From Candidatus Pacearchaeota archaeon (GTDB taxonomy: Archaea; Nanoarchaeota; Nanoarchaeia; Pacearchaeales; GW2011-AR1), in the NCBI GenBank assembly GCA_002686195.1, contig NZAS01000197.1, positions 1 to 13,400 on the forward strand: DNA of 13,400 nucleotides, in the 5' to 3' direction. The notes below the pieces were generated by a model. The model did no database searches. It was not told the origin of the DNA and saw nothing but the letters and a program-made list of their open reading frames with translations. How positions within the stretch are numbered: position 1 is the first letter of the stretch; each line of letters opens with the position of its first letter. Positions 6,986-13,400 of this stretch are shown in pieces. The position numbers were made by a program, and so were the translations under genes.

Positions 6986-8734
6986 ATGGTTTTTTCAGAT
7001 AAAAAATACTTGGCAGATCCTATGCTTTTAATAAAAGATCTTGCAGAGTATCACTCTGTTGATCTAAGTAAAGGAAGTAAATGGAGGACTGAAGGTTCTC
7101 ATAATCCAAATTTATTAAGACTAACTTTAGAAAATGAACTGGAAGATTATCATGTATTAAGTCTTTGTCTAGAAACATATGACCCTAGTATTGATATGGA
7201 AATGTTTGATGTTCCAAGAAGATTCGGAAGCTACCTACATAGAAATATTGACCTGAATGGGAAAAATTTTAATTTGCTAAATTTTCACGATGGATCGATT
7301 AAAGATTTTGAGGGTTTCGCTAAGAATATTACTATTGGATTAGATTACTCAATAAGTAAGACTGGAGAAGTAGGTATTCCGGCCATGCCTGATGCTGTTT
7401 GTTATATAACTAAACAAGGAAGGAATTTTAAAGTTTCTAGTGTCTCCTATCAGCAAAATGAAGATAATGGAAATACTGATGTATCTCCTCAATTTTTAGG
7501 AACGGTAAATTCTGAGGTGAAGGGATCTGATTTTAGACCATGGTTTCATAGAGCATTTGAATTGTTTACGGGAGTACCGAAAGAAAAAAAATATGATCTA
7601 AATGATTATGAGATTAATCGACCAACTAAAGTAAACTCAAGAAAGAGAAAAGGATTAGATGAAAAAGTTGATTACGGGGACCCATTTAAATTTCTGCAAG
7701 AAAGAATAAAAGAAACTGGCGTAGAATCTTCATCTGTTTCTACTGAGGATACAAAAATTGAAGAAAGAGTTGATGCATATTTGGCCTCTGGAGATTTTCA
7801 TAAGGCCACTATGAAAAGATCAACGGGATTTGATGATCACCTTTTGGAAGTGTATCTCGTTGGTAGGCCTGAAAGAGACAAAGAAGAAGATTTTACCAAT
7901 TTTGTCAGAGGTACTGCTTTTTTTGAAAAAGATGGATTAGATAGGATGGATACACCTTGCAATGAACTATTCAGTTCTTTTAGTGAATTTAAGCCATTTA
8001 AACACGATACAAGTTTTTTTGGAGAGTTAAAAGCTAAGTTTGATATTCATATCCAATATTTTAGGGCAGAAAGAGGATATGATACTGATAATGACATAAC
8101 TGTCTGTTTAGGAACTGGAGATAAAAAAGGGCATAGCCTGAAGGAGATGAGATGGACTGGATTTGCAAACGATGATGATCAGAAAAGAATCATGAATAAA
8201 AATCGTAAATTATTTGGAATTGAGGATATGAAAAGTGCTAATGGAGATTGGAGACCATACTTACATAGAATAGTGGAAGTTTGGGCGGGAACCCCCTTAC
8301 CAAATAGGCATGATCCCGCAATATATTCTCCAAATGGGAGCACGAGAGAATTAGAACAAGTTGTAAATTCAACAGTTGATTTACTTTTTACTGGTTCTGA
8401 AAGATCTCAAATAGAAGAAAAATTAAAACAGGCAAAGTTGAATATGAGGAAAGGTTGGGCTTCTGTGCCTAGACTAAGTTTAGGAGCAATTAAACTTCCA
8501 ACACCTGGTCAGAATAATGCACTTGATGATGATTTTGTTATCGATGCGGCTCCGTTCTTTGTAGAATACATGTCAACACTAGGAGTAATGGATGCTAAAG
8601 AAGCTGAGGCCATTATGGCACAAAGATTGACTAATTATTTTATTCATAAAGCTGGATTTCAATTAAATAGGTCTAGGGCTGAATCTTTAGTAAATGCTCT
8701 TAATGGTAGTGAACTAGTGCAAAGGATTGCTTAA
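6986..8734 (+). CDS. Modular protein B, paralog of the preceding gene product
   Basis: 582 residues, apparently soluble. It has the architecture of its upstream neighbour without the N-terminal HTH-like region: module 1 at about 11-208 (starting DPMLL, closing motif SDFRPWFHR near 181), module 2 at about 232-447 (starting DPFKF, closing motif GDWRPYLHR near 420, then HDPAIY), and the constant C-terminal domain at about 459-582. The modules are far more divergent between the two proteins than the C-terminal domains, which share MRKGWAS, KLPTPGQ, AAPFF, EYMS, LTNYF and GFQLN. I know no family with this set. The junction TAG-G-ATG repeats that of the preceding gene, with GGAGG at 6969-6973 inside the upstream frame. 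An in-frame TTG at 6977 is an alternative start. The pair most likely arose by gene duplication and may assemble together. Confidence 0.8.
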   Translation: MVFSDKKYLADPMLLIKDLAEYHSVDLSKGSKWRTEGSHNPNLLRLTLENELEDYHVLSLCLETYDPSIDMEMFDVPRRFGSYLHRNIDLNGKNFNLLNFHDGSIKDFEGFAKNITIGLDYSISKTGEVGIPAMPDAVCYITKQGRNFKVSSVSYQQNEDNGNTDVSPQFLGTVNSEVKGSDFRPWFHRAFELFTGVPKEKKYDLNDYEINRPTKVNSRKRKGLDEKVDYGDPFKFLQERIKETGVESSSVSTEDTKIEERVDAYLASGDFHKATMKRSTGFDDHLLEVYLVGRPERDKEEDFTNFVRGTAFFEKDGLDRMDTPCNELFSSFSEFKPFKHDTSFFGELKAKFDIHIQYFRAERGYDTDNDITVCLGTGDKKGHSLKEMRWTGFANDDDQKRIMNKNRKLFGIEDMKSANGDWRPYLHRIVEVWAGTPLPNRHDPAIYSPNGSTRELEQVVNSTVDLLFTGSERSQIEEKLKQAKLNMRKGWASVPRLSLGAIKLPTPGQNNALDDDFVIDAAPFFVEYMSTLGVMDAKEAEAIMAQRLTNYFIHKAGFQLNRSRAESLVNALNGSELVQRIA

Positions 8735-8807
8735 TAGATAGTTTTTTAAGGGAACGATTGATGATATTTTTAACCTTAGGGGGAAGAGTTCTGGTGTGTT
8801 AATAAAA

Positions 8808-9611
8808 ATGTCAATTAAAGATAATATTAAACAAGCACAAGAAAAAGCAGCTTCAGAAGCTGTTAGAAAAGGGCTAGAAAGTCATAGGGGTAGCCTTGTT
8901 AGTTTGGATGAAGTTTTAAATAAACCATACGGTCTTGAAGCTGTGTTAACCTCTCAAGGAGATGATCAATTATTAGTATTGCCTGTTCATACTAAAAATC
9001 AAGTAGGTTTAGAAGAGACTCTGATTAGTGCAGTAAAATCAGAGCTAGTTGGATATAGACCAAAAGAAAGCAAAGTTGGAGAATATACTGCATTTAGAGT
9101 AAGTACTTCTCAGAAAAATCTTCCAAAGAGCTTAGATTTAGAAGTAGATGGGGTGGCATTTAAAGTTGATATTGTGAAACAAGATGTTGATTTTAGTGGA
9201 AATTCTCAGAAAAAAGATAGAAAATACTTTAAACAAGTTGAATACAAATCATTACCAAAGGCTGATTGGTATCAACCTCCTGTAAAAAGAAATGATGAAT
9301 TTGTGATAGTTTCTAAAACTGCATCTTCTGAGAAATATAATCTTATTTCGCTTGCTCGGAAGCATAGTGGAGATTCAGTTGATAATTTTCCTGGTTTTCA
9401 AGTTCCATTTGAAGTGAGATATGAAGGAGATTCTGAAACAACTAAAAGAGTTGCTTCATCTAATAAGGATGTTAAAGTAGGAGAGCATAGTGGTAATCAA
9501 TTCTTTTTGAATAGATTGATGAAAGCACATGACGAATTAAGTACTGCTTCCGAATATACGTTTAAGACCATAAAACCTGGAGAGGTTTACGACATCATAA
9601 AAATTAGTTAA
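8808..9611 (+). CDS. Uncharacterised cassette protein with a possible single divergent module
   Basis: 267 residues from the ATG at 8808; an in-frame GTG at 8796 would add four. There is no membrane segment or signal peptide, and I recognise no family. The first 25 residues are an amphipathic, Lys/Glu-rich helix. Near the end, FEVRYEGDSE (201-210) resembles FDLEFDGDSE (482-491) in module 2 of protein A, and FLNRLMKAHDEL (233-244) resembles FLHRALEAYAEI in the same module's closing motif, in the same order. This makes a shortened, divergent single-module relative plausible; the constant C-terminal domain is absent. It follows the previous gene after 73 bases, a looser junction than the others, with only weak purine-rich pairing (about 8778-8788) upstream. 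Its stop abuts the stop of the convergent membrane-protein gene with no gap. Base composition matches the cassette, not the right flank. Confidence 0.72.
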   Translation: MSIKDNIKQAQEKAASEAVRKGLESHRGSLVSLDEVLNKPYGLEAVLTSQGDDQLLVLPVHTKNQVGLEETLISAVKSELVGYRPKESKVGEYTAFRVSTSQKNLPKSLDLEVDGVAFKVDIVKQDVDFSGNSQKKDRKYFKQVEYKSLPKADWYQPPVKRNDEFVIVSKTASSEKYNLISLARKHSGDSVDNFPGFQVPFEVRYEGDSETTKRVASSNKDVKVGEHSGNQFFLNRLMKAHDELSTASEYTFKTIKPGEVYDIIKIS

Positions 9612-9926
9612 CTACATTCTACCTTTCTTCTTCCCAACCCCAGAACCCCTCTTCTCAACCTTCTTACCTTTCTCTTTCCCACTCTTCCCCCACTTCATCT
9701 TCGAGAACACAAATATATACAATATCTCCAGTATCCCAATCGTATTCACAATCAACAAAACCACAAACCAAACAAGTTGCTTCTTCCCTGCCGATTTCCA
9801 CAAAGCAATACCTTTCCAAATCAACGACCACACCCAAATAACCGCCAACAACCCTATAGCCGAAGTAACTGAAATTCCCAAAGAATCCGCAACAATTGAA
9901 TATACATCAAGATTTTGATACGCCAT
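9612..9926 (-). CDS. Small two-TM membrane protein, DUF5652-like
   Basis: 104 residues. Hydrophobic segments at about 16-40 and 48-74 flank a short basic loop (WKGIALWKSAGKKQ), and the pattern WFVVLLIVNTIGILEILYIFVF is characteristic of the DUF5652 family of small membrane proteins. The last 28 residues form a strongly basic Lys/Gly tail that should stay in the cytoplasm. Function is unknown for the family. The gene is convergent with the cassette and divergent from nrdR. The start at 9926 is supported by a purine-rich GAGAGGG a few bases upstream and by a TATA box at 9960-9967. Its strand-specific composition (very C-rich and G-poor on the plus strand) matches the left flank, so it is probably resident chromosome. 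Confidence 0.78.
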   Translation of the reverse strand: MAYQNLDVYSIVADSLGISVTSAIGLLAVIWVWSLIWKGIALWKSAGKKQLVWFVVLLIVNTIGILEILYIFVFSKMKWGKSGKEKGKKVEKRGSGVGKKKGRM

Positions 9927-9958
9927 TTTCCCTCTCTTGTAACTAACAACATATTTTA

Positions 9959-9968
9959 CTTTATAAAC
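9959..9968 (-). promoter_or_regulatory. Archaeal TATA box of the DUF5652-like gene
   Basis: The minus strand reads GTTTATAAAG. Transcription should begin about 25 bases on, near 9938, leaving a leader of about 12 bases that contains the purine-rich GAGAGGG. Confidence 0.5.
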
Positions 9969-10051
9969 ATTCTCCCAGAATCCGAAACCCAGATCTTGTA
10001 CCTCAAAATCAATTCACTCATAATACTAACCCAACATACCACATTTTGTAT

Positions 10052-10066
10052 GGAAATATTTATATA
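10052..10066 (+). promoter_or_regulatory. Likely promoter of the nrdR-nrdA operon
   Basis: BRE-like GGAAA (10052-10056) is followed by TTTATATA (10059-10066), close to the archaeal consensus. Initiation would fall near 10088-10092, at the edge of the first NrdR box. A weaker TATA-like TGTATATTT at 10135-10143, overlapping the second NrdR box, is an alternative that would give a much shorter leader. Confidence 0.5.
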
Positions 10067-10091
10067 CTATAATGATTTATACATTCCAGTC

Positions 10092-10107
10092 ATACAATAA
10101 GTTGATT
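10092..10107. promoter_or_regulatory. NrdR box 1
   Basis: ATACAATAAGTTGATT matches the 16-bp NrdR box pattern acaCwAtATaTwGtgt at the core positions (CAATA, TTG) but is imperfectly symmetric. It sits 31 bases before a better box, the three-helical-turn offset typical of paired NrdR boxes. Confidence 0.6.
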
Positions 10108-10122
10108 AAAAAAAGAGGATAG

Positions 10123-10138
10123 ATACAAGATATTGTAT
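10123..10138. promoter_or_regulatory. NrdR box 2
   Basis: ATACAAGATATTGTAT has perfect 6-bp inverted arms (ATACAA/TTGTAT) and agrees with the NrdR box pattern at nearly every position. It lies 39 bases before the nrdR start codon, consistent with autorepression of nrdR and control of nrdA. Confidence 0.75.
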
Positions 10139-10177
10139 ATTTCTCTAAAGTAGTAAAAGCTTATTTTTGCATAAAAA

Positions 10178-10609
10178 ATGAAATGCATATTTTGTAATTC
10201 AGACACGCGAGTAACAGATAAACGCGAATCTCCAGATGGTACGAGAAGGAGAAGAGAATGTTTGAAATGCAAAAGACGTTTTACAACATACGAGAAACCA
10301 GAAAAAAAGGAGATAATAATTGTCAAAAAAGATGGAAGAAGAGAAAGATTTTCACGAGAAAAAATTAAAAACGGATTAATGAAAGCTTGCGAGAAGCGCC
10401 CCATCTCCATAGAAAAAATCGACAATATAGTAAACGAAATAGAGGAAAAACTTTTGGCAAGTGGAAAAGAAATAAAAAGCGAGACTTTAGGAAAACTGAT
10501 AATGAATAAACTAAAAAAACTTGACAAAATAGCATACATAAGATTTGCTTCAGTTTACAGAGACTTTCAAGATATAAAAGATTTCAAAGATGAAATCAAG
10601 GAGTTATAA
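10178..10609 (+). CDS. nrdR: Transcriptional repressor NrdR
   Basis: 143 residues, the usual NrdR length. An N-terminal zinc ribbon has Cys3, Cys6, Cys28 and Cys31 (MKCIFC ... CLKC), and an ATP-cone domain spans about 47-136 (IIIVKKDGRRERFSREKI onwards). NrdR senses the ATP/dATP balance through the cone and represses ribonucleotide reductase genes by binding paired NrdR boxes. Two such boxes lie immediately upstream, and the gene is followed after one base by the reductase large subunit, so this is a self-contained autoregulated operon. It is best known from bacteria; an archaeal host would make this a transferred or lineage-restricted copy. No sequence oddity was seen. Confidence 0.96.
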   Translation: MKCIFCNSDTRVTDKRESPDGTRRRRECLKCKRRFTTYEKPEKKEIIIVKKDGRRERFSREKIKNGLMKACEKRPISIEKIDNIVNEIEEKLLASGKEIKSETLGKLIMNKLKKLDKIAYIRFASVYRDFQDIKDFKDEIKEL

Positions 10610-10610
10610 A

Positions 10611-13400
10611 ATGCAACTAGCAGAATCACAAATGTTCATAACAAAAAGAAATGGCGAGGTCGTAGAATTCAATTCAGAAAAAATAAAAAAAGCCATAATG
10701 AAATCAGTCAGATCAACAAAATCTGAAATAGATGAGAAAATATTAGATGAAATAGTTTCAAACATAGTAAACGAAGTTCAAACTAGATTCATAGATTTCT
10801 ATCCAAACGTTGAGAACATTCAAGACATCGTAGAAAAACATCTCATCGACAACGACCTTTACGAACTTGCCAAAGAATACATACTTTACAGAGCGAAAAG
10901 AAGTGAAGAAAGAAAAAAACAAGAAGAGATAACTTTTGAAAAAGCAAGGCTAGGTCGTTTAAGAGTTAAAAAACGCGACGGACGTACATTATTATTTGAC
11001 TTAAGTAAAATAAACCAAATAATAAAACACGCCGCCAGAGGATTCGAAAACGAAATCTCCCCCGAAGAAATCTCAAGCGAAGTCGTCAGAAATATATACG
11101 ATGGAGTCACCGTAGAAGAAATCGAAAAAGCCCTAATCCTGTCATCAATATCATTCATAGAAAAAGACCCAGCATACAGTTACGTATCTGCGAGATTATT
11201 CTTATTCAAACTTTACAGCGAAGTCGTCGGAGAATCCTACCAAAACCCAAACATGGAAAACCTATACAGAAGTTCCTTCACATACAGTATCCAAAAAGGA
11301 ATCGAAGAAGGCATATTAGACAAAAGACTACAAGAATTCGATCTAGAAAGACTAAGCAAAGAACTAAAAATAGAACGCGACAACTTATTACAATACATGG
11401 GAATAGAAATTCTCTACGATCGTTATTTATCGAGAATCGGAAAAAGAAGAATCGAAATGCCCCAGAGCTTATGGATGAGAGTCGCAATGGGTTTGGCCTT
11501 AAACGAAAAAGACAAAAATGAAAAAGCCATTGAATTCTACAATTTATTATCCTCTTTAAAATTCGTCTCTTCTTCTCCAACTCTTTTCAACTCAGGAACC
11601 TGCCATCCTCAACTAAGCTCTTGTTATTTAACCACAGTCATGGACGACCTAACTCATATATTCAAAAGTTATGGGGACAATGCACAACTCTCAAAATGGT
11701 CCGGAGGCGTTGCAAACGATTGGACGAATATCCGAGGAGTCGGTTCAGAAATAAAAAGCAACAAAATAGAAAGCCAAGGAGTCATCCCCTTCTTAAAAAT
11801 CGCAAACGACGGAGCTTTAGCCATAAACCGAAGCGGAAGAAAACGCGGAGCAGTAGTAGCATATTTAGAAACTTGGCATTTAGAAATAGAAGACTTCCTA
11901 GATCTAAGAAAAAACACCGGCGATGAAAGAAGAAGAACTCACGACATGAATACTGCAAACTGGATACCAGATTTATTTATGAAACGTCTAGCAAAAAATG
12001 AAGACTGGACATTATTCTCACCACACGAAGTTCCTGAACTTCATGATCTTTATGGAAAGAAGTTCGAGAAAAGATATATAGAATACGAAGAAATGGCCAA
12101 GAGAGGAGAATTAGAAAAATCCAAAATTGTCAGCGCAAAAAAACTCTGGAGAAAAATGCTCTCAATGTTATTCGAAACTGGACACCCTTGGATAACATTC
12201 AAAGATCCATGCAATATAAGATCTCCTCAAGATCACGTCGGAGTTGTCCACTCATCAAACCTATGCACAGAAATAACCTTAAACACATCCGAAGATGAAA
12301 TAGCCGTCTGCAATCTCGGATCAATAAACCTCGGAAAACATATAACAAATGGCTCCTTAGATGCTATAGAAGTCGAAAAAACAATCAGACTCGCCGTGAG
12401 AATGCTCGATAACGTAATCGACATAAACTTCTACCCAACAAAAGAAGCAAAAAACTCCAACTTAAAACACAGGCCAGTAGGACTTGGCTTGATGGGATTC
12501 CAAGACGCACTATTTCAATTAGGAATAAACTTCGAATCAAAAGAAGCGATAGAATTCGCCGACAAAAGCATGGAATCAATTTCATATTACGCTATACTAA
12601 CCTCTTCAGAATTAGCAAAAGAACGAGGCCCCTACTCATCATACAAAGGATCAAAATGGGATCGAGGAATATTCCCAATTGACACATTAGATTTGTTAGA
12701 ACAAGAAAGAGAAATGAAAATTGACGTTTCAAGAGAAGAAAGATTAGATTGGGCTAAGGTCCGACAACACGTCAAAGAACACGGATTAAGAAACTCAAAC
12801 ATTATGGCAATCGCCCCAACTGCAACAATCGGAAACATCTCGGGAGCCTATCCGTGCATAGAACCCATCTACAAAAATATCTACGTAAAAGCAAATGTAA
12901 CAGGAGAATTCACCATCGTAAACCATTACCTAGTCAACGATCTAAAAAAACTTAACCTTTGGAACGAAGAAATGCTAGAACAACTAAAATACAACGATGG
13001 GAATCTAACGAAAATCGCAGCAATCCCTCATGATTTAAAACAAAAATACACCGAAGCTTTTGACATCGACCCACATACTCTAATAGACATTGCGGCCGCA
13101 AGAGGAAAATGGATAGATCAAAGTCAATCGCTAAATATTTTCATCAAAGGAATTTCTGGTAAGAAACTAGACGAAGCCTACACCTATGCCTGGACAAAAG
13201 GACTAAAAACTACCTATTATCTAAGAGGCATGGCTGCCACGCAAATAGAAAAATCTACTTTAGACGCAGGAAAATATGGATTCACTCAAACTCGTGATAA
13301 CAACAAAATAGAAGAAGAAACCAAACCCAACCCATCCCCTGAAACACCAACCCCTGTACCAGCCTCCCTACCCTCAATGCAACTCAACACTGAAATAAAA
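10611..13400 (+). CDS. nrdA: Class I ribonucleoside-diphosphate reductase, large (alpha) subunit, 3' end outside the window
   Basis: 930 residues are visible with no stop, running off the window end. The enzyme reduces ribonucleoside diphosphates to deoxyribonucleotides. An ATP cone at about 9-95 (allosteric activity site) is followed by a second cone-like segment from about 118 (VKKRDGR...) leading into the barrel. The active-site Cys in LSSCYL is residue 338; the NLCTE motif puts the thiyl Cys at 552 with Asn550 and Glu554; the redox partner Cys is 567 (AVCNLGSINL). PTATIGNISG is the glycine-rich conserved block, and the Tyr pair 869-870 (TTYYLR) is the radical-transfer pair of class I enzymes. 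The C-terminus is entering a Pro-rich linker, probably before the swinging CxxC tail. AAGGAG at 10598-10603 sets the start, one base after the nrdR stop. No beta subunit is in view; it may lie downstream. Confidence 0.95.
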   Translation, partial: MQLAESQMFITKRNGEVVEFNSEKIKKAIMKSVRSTKSEIDEKILDEIVSNIVNEVQTRFIDFYPNVENIQDIVEKHLIDNDLYELAKEYILYRAKRSEERKKQEEITFEKARLGRLRVKKRDGRTLLFDLSKINQIIKHAARGFENEISPEEISSEVVRNIYDGVTVEEIEKALILSSISFIEKDPAYSYVSARLFLFKLYSEVVGESYQNPNMENLYRSSFTYSIQKGIEEGILDKRLQEFDLERLSKELKIERDNLLQYMGIEILYDRYLSRIGKRRIEMPQSLWMRVAMGLALNEKDKNEKAIEFYNLLSSLKFVSSSPTLFNSGTCHPQLSSCYLTTVMDDLTHIFKSYGDNAQLSKWSGGVANDWTNIRGVGSEIKSNKIESQGVIPFLKIANDGALAINRSGRKRGAVVAYLETWHLEIEDFLDLRKNTGDERRRTHDMNTANWIPDLFMKRLAKNEDWTLFSPHEVPELHDLYGKKFEKRYIEYEEMAKRGELEKSKIVSAKKLWRKMLSMLFETGHPWITFKDPCNIRSPQDHVGVVHSSNLCTEITLNTSEDEIAVCNLGSINLGKHITNGSLDAIEVEKTIRLAVRMLDNVIDINFYPTKEAKNSNLKHRPVGLGLMGFQDALFQLGINFESKEAIEFADKSMESISYYAILTSSELAKERGPYSSYKGSKWDRGIFPIDTLDLLEQEREMKIDVSREERLDWAKVRQHVKEHGLRNSNIMAIAPTATIGNISGAYPCIEPIYKNIYVKANVTGEFTIVNHYLVNDLKKLNLWNEEMLEQLKYNDGNLTKIAAIPHDLKQKYTEAFDIDPHTLIDIAAARGKWIDQSQSLNIFIKGISGKKLDEAYTYAWTKGLKTTYYLRGMAATQIEKSTLDAGKYGFTQTRDNNKIEEETKPNPSPETPTPVPASLPSMQLNTEIK

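Noticed and set aside
2457..8734. Reading the cassette as a restriction-modification, DISARM or BREX locus
   Set aside because: No nuclease motif, no NPPY-type methyltransferase and no PglZ, DUF1998 or phospholipase D protein could be found; helicase plus methyltransferase alone is not enough.
8761..8802. A 13-codon open frame just before the fifth cassette gene, resembling a leader peptide
   Set aside because: It is preceded by a weak purine run and its stop overlaps a possible GTG start, but there are no regulatory codon runs or attenuator hairpin, so it is not supportable as a gene.
11278..11580. Minus-strand open frames inside nrdA, here and at 11669-11917, 12233-12424, 12385-12585 and 12632-12838
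   Set aside because: They lie wholly inside a well-supported conserved gene, have shadow-like composition and show no domain.
10611..13400. Class II (B12-dependent, NrdJ) ribonucleotide reductase
   Set aside because: The adjacent Tyr pair 869-870 used for radical transfer from a beta subunit, and the overall NrdA-like layout, favour class I.

Overview
The window looks like chromosome from an AT-rich archaeon, most likely a DPANN-type lineage. This rests on archaeal TATA/BRE promoter elements, two genes whose TATA box lies about 26 nt before the start codon (the layout of leaderless mRNAs), a short circularly permuted GTPase, and a small DUF5652-like membrane protein of a kind I associate with DPANN and CPR genomes. 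The lineage is an inference; there is no rRNA or tRNA to settle it.

Left flank (1-2057, minus strand): the first residues of a HAD-like hydrolase, a YlqF/RbgA-like circularly permuted GTPase just upstream of it, and an MscS-type mechanosensitive channel. Middle (2320-9611, plus strand): a compact cassette of a 46-residue ribbon-helix-helix (RHH) regulator, an SNF2-type helicase fused to a class I methyltransferase, two large paralogous proteins of no family I recognise, and a 267-residue protein that appears to carry a divergent copy of the same module. Right flank: a DUF5652-like membrane protein (minus strand) whose stop codon abuts the cassette's last stop codon, then the nrdR-nrdA operon (class I ribonucleotide reductase large subunit and its repressor) behind two NrdR boxes. 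nrdA runs off the end of the window.

The cassette is the notable part. It begins at its own promoter, which has two candidate operators. Its first two genes overlap (ATGA), and the next two junctions have the same TAG-G-ATG form, so it should be made as one coupled transcript. Each large protein consists of two divergent modules of about 200 residues, ending in a D[FW]RPxxHR motif, followed by a strongly conserved C-terminal domain of about 125 residues. Constant tails on variable modules, beside a helicase-methyltransferase and a small repressor, suggest a multi-component nucleic-acid-directed system, possibly defence or mobile-element conflict. I see no nuclease and no DNA-methyltransferase signature, so it is not a recognisable restriction-modification, DISARM or BREX locus. 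The plus strand is strongly C-rich over G in most of the flanks but G-rich over C in the cassette, and codon endings differ, both consistent with acquired DNA.

No gene-free stretch exceeds 300 bases. The longest gaps (2058-2319 and 9927-10177) hold divergent promoters and operators. I saw no tRNA, rRNA, CRISPR array or insertion sequence.
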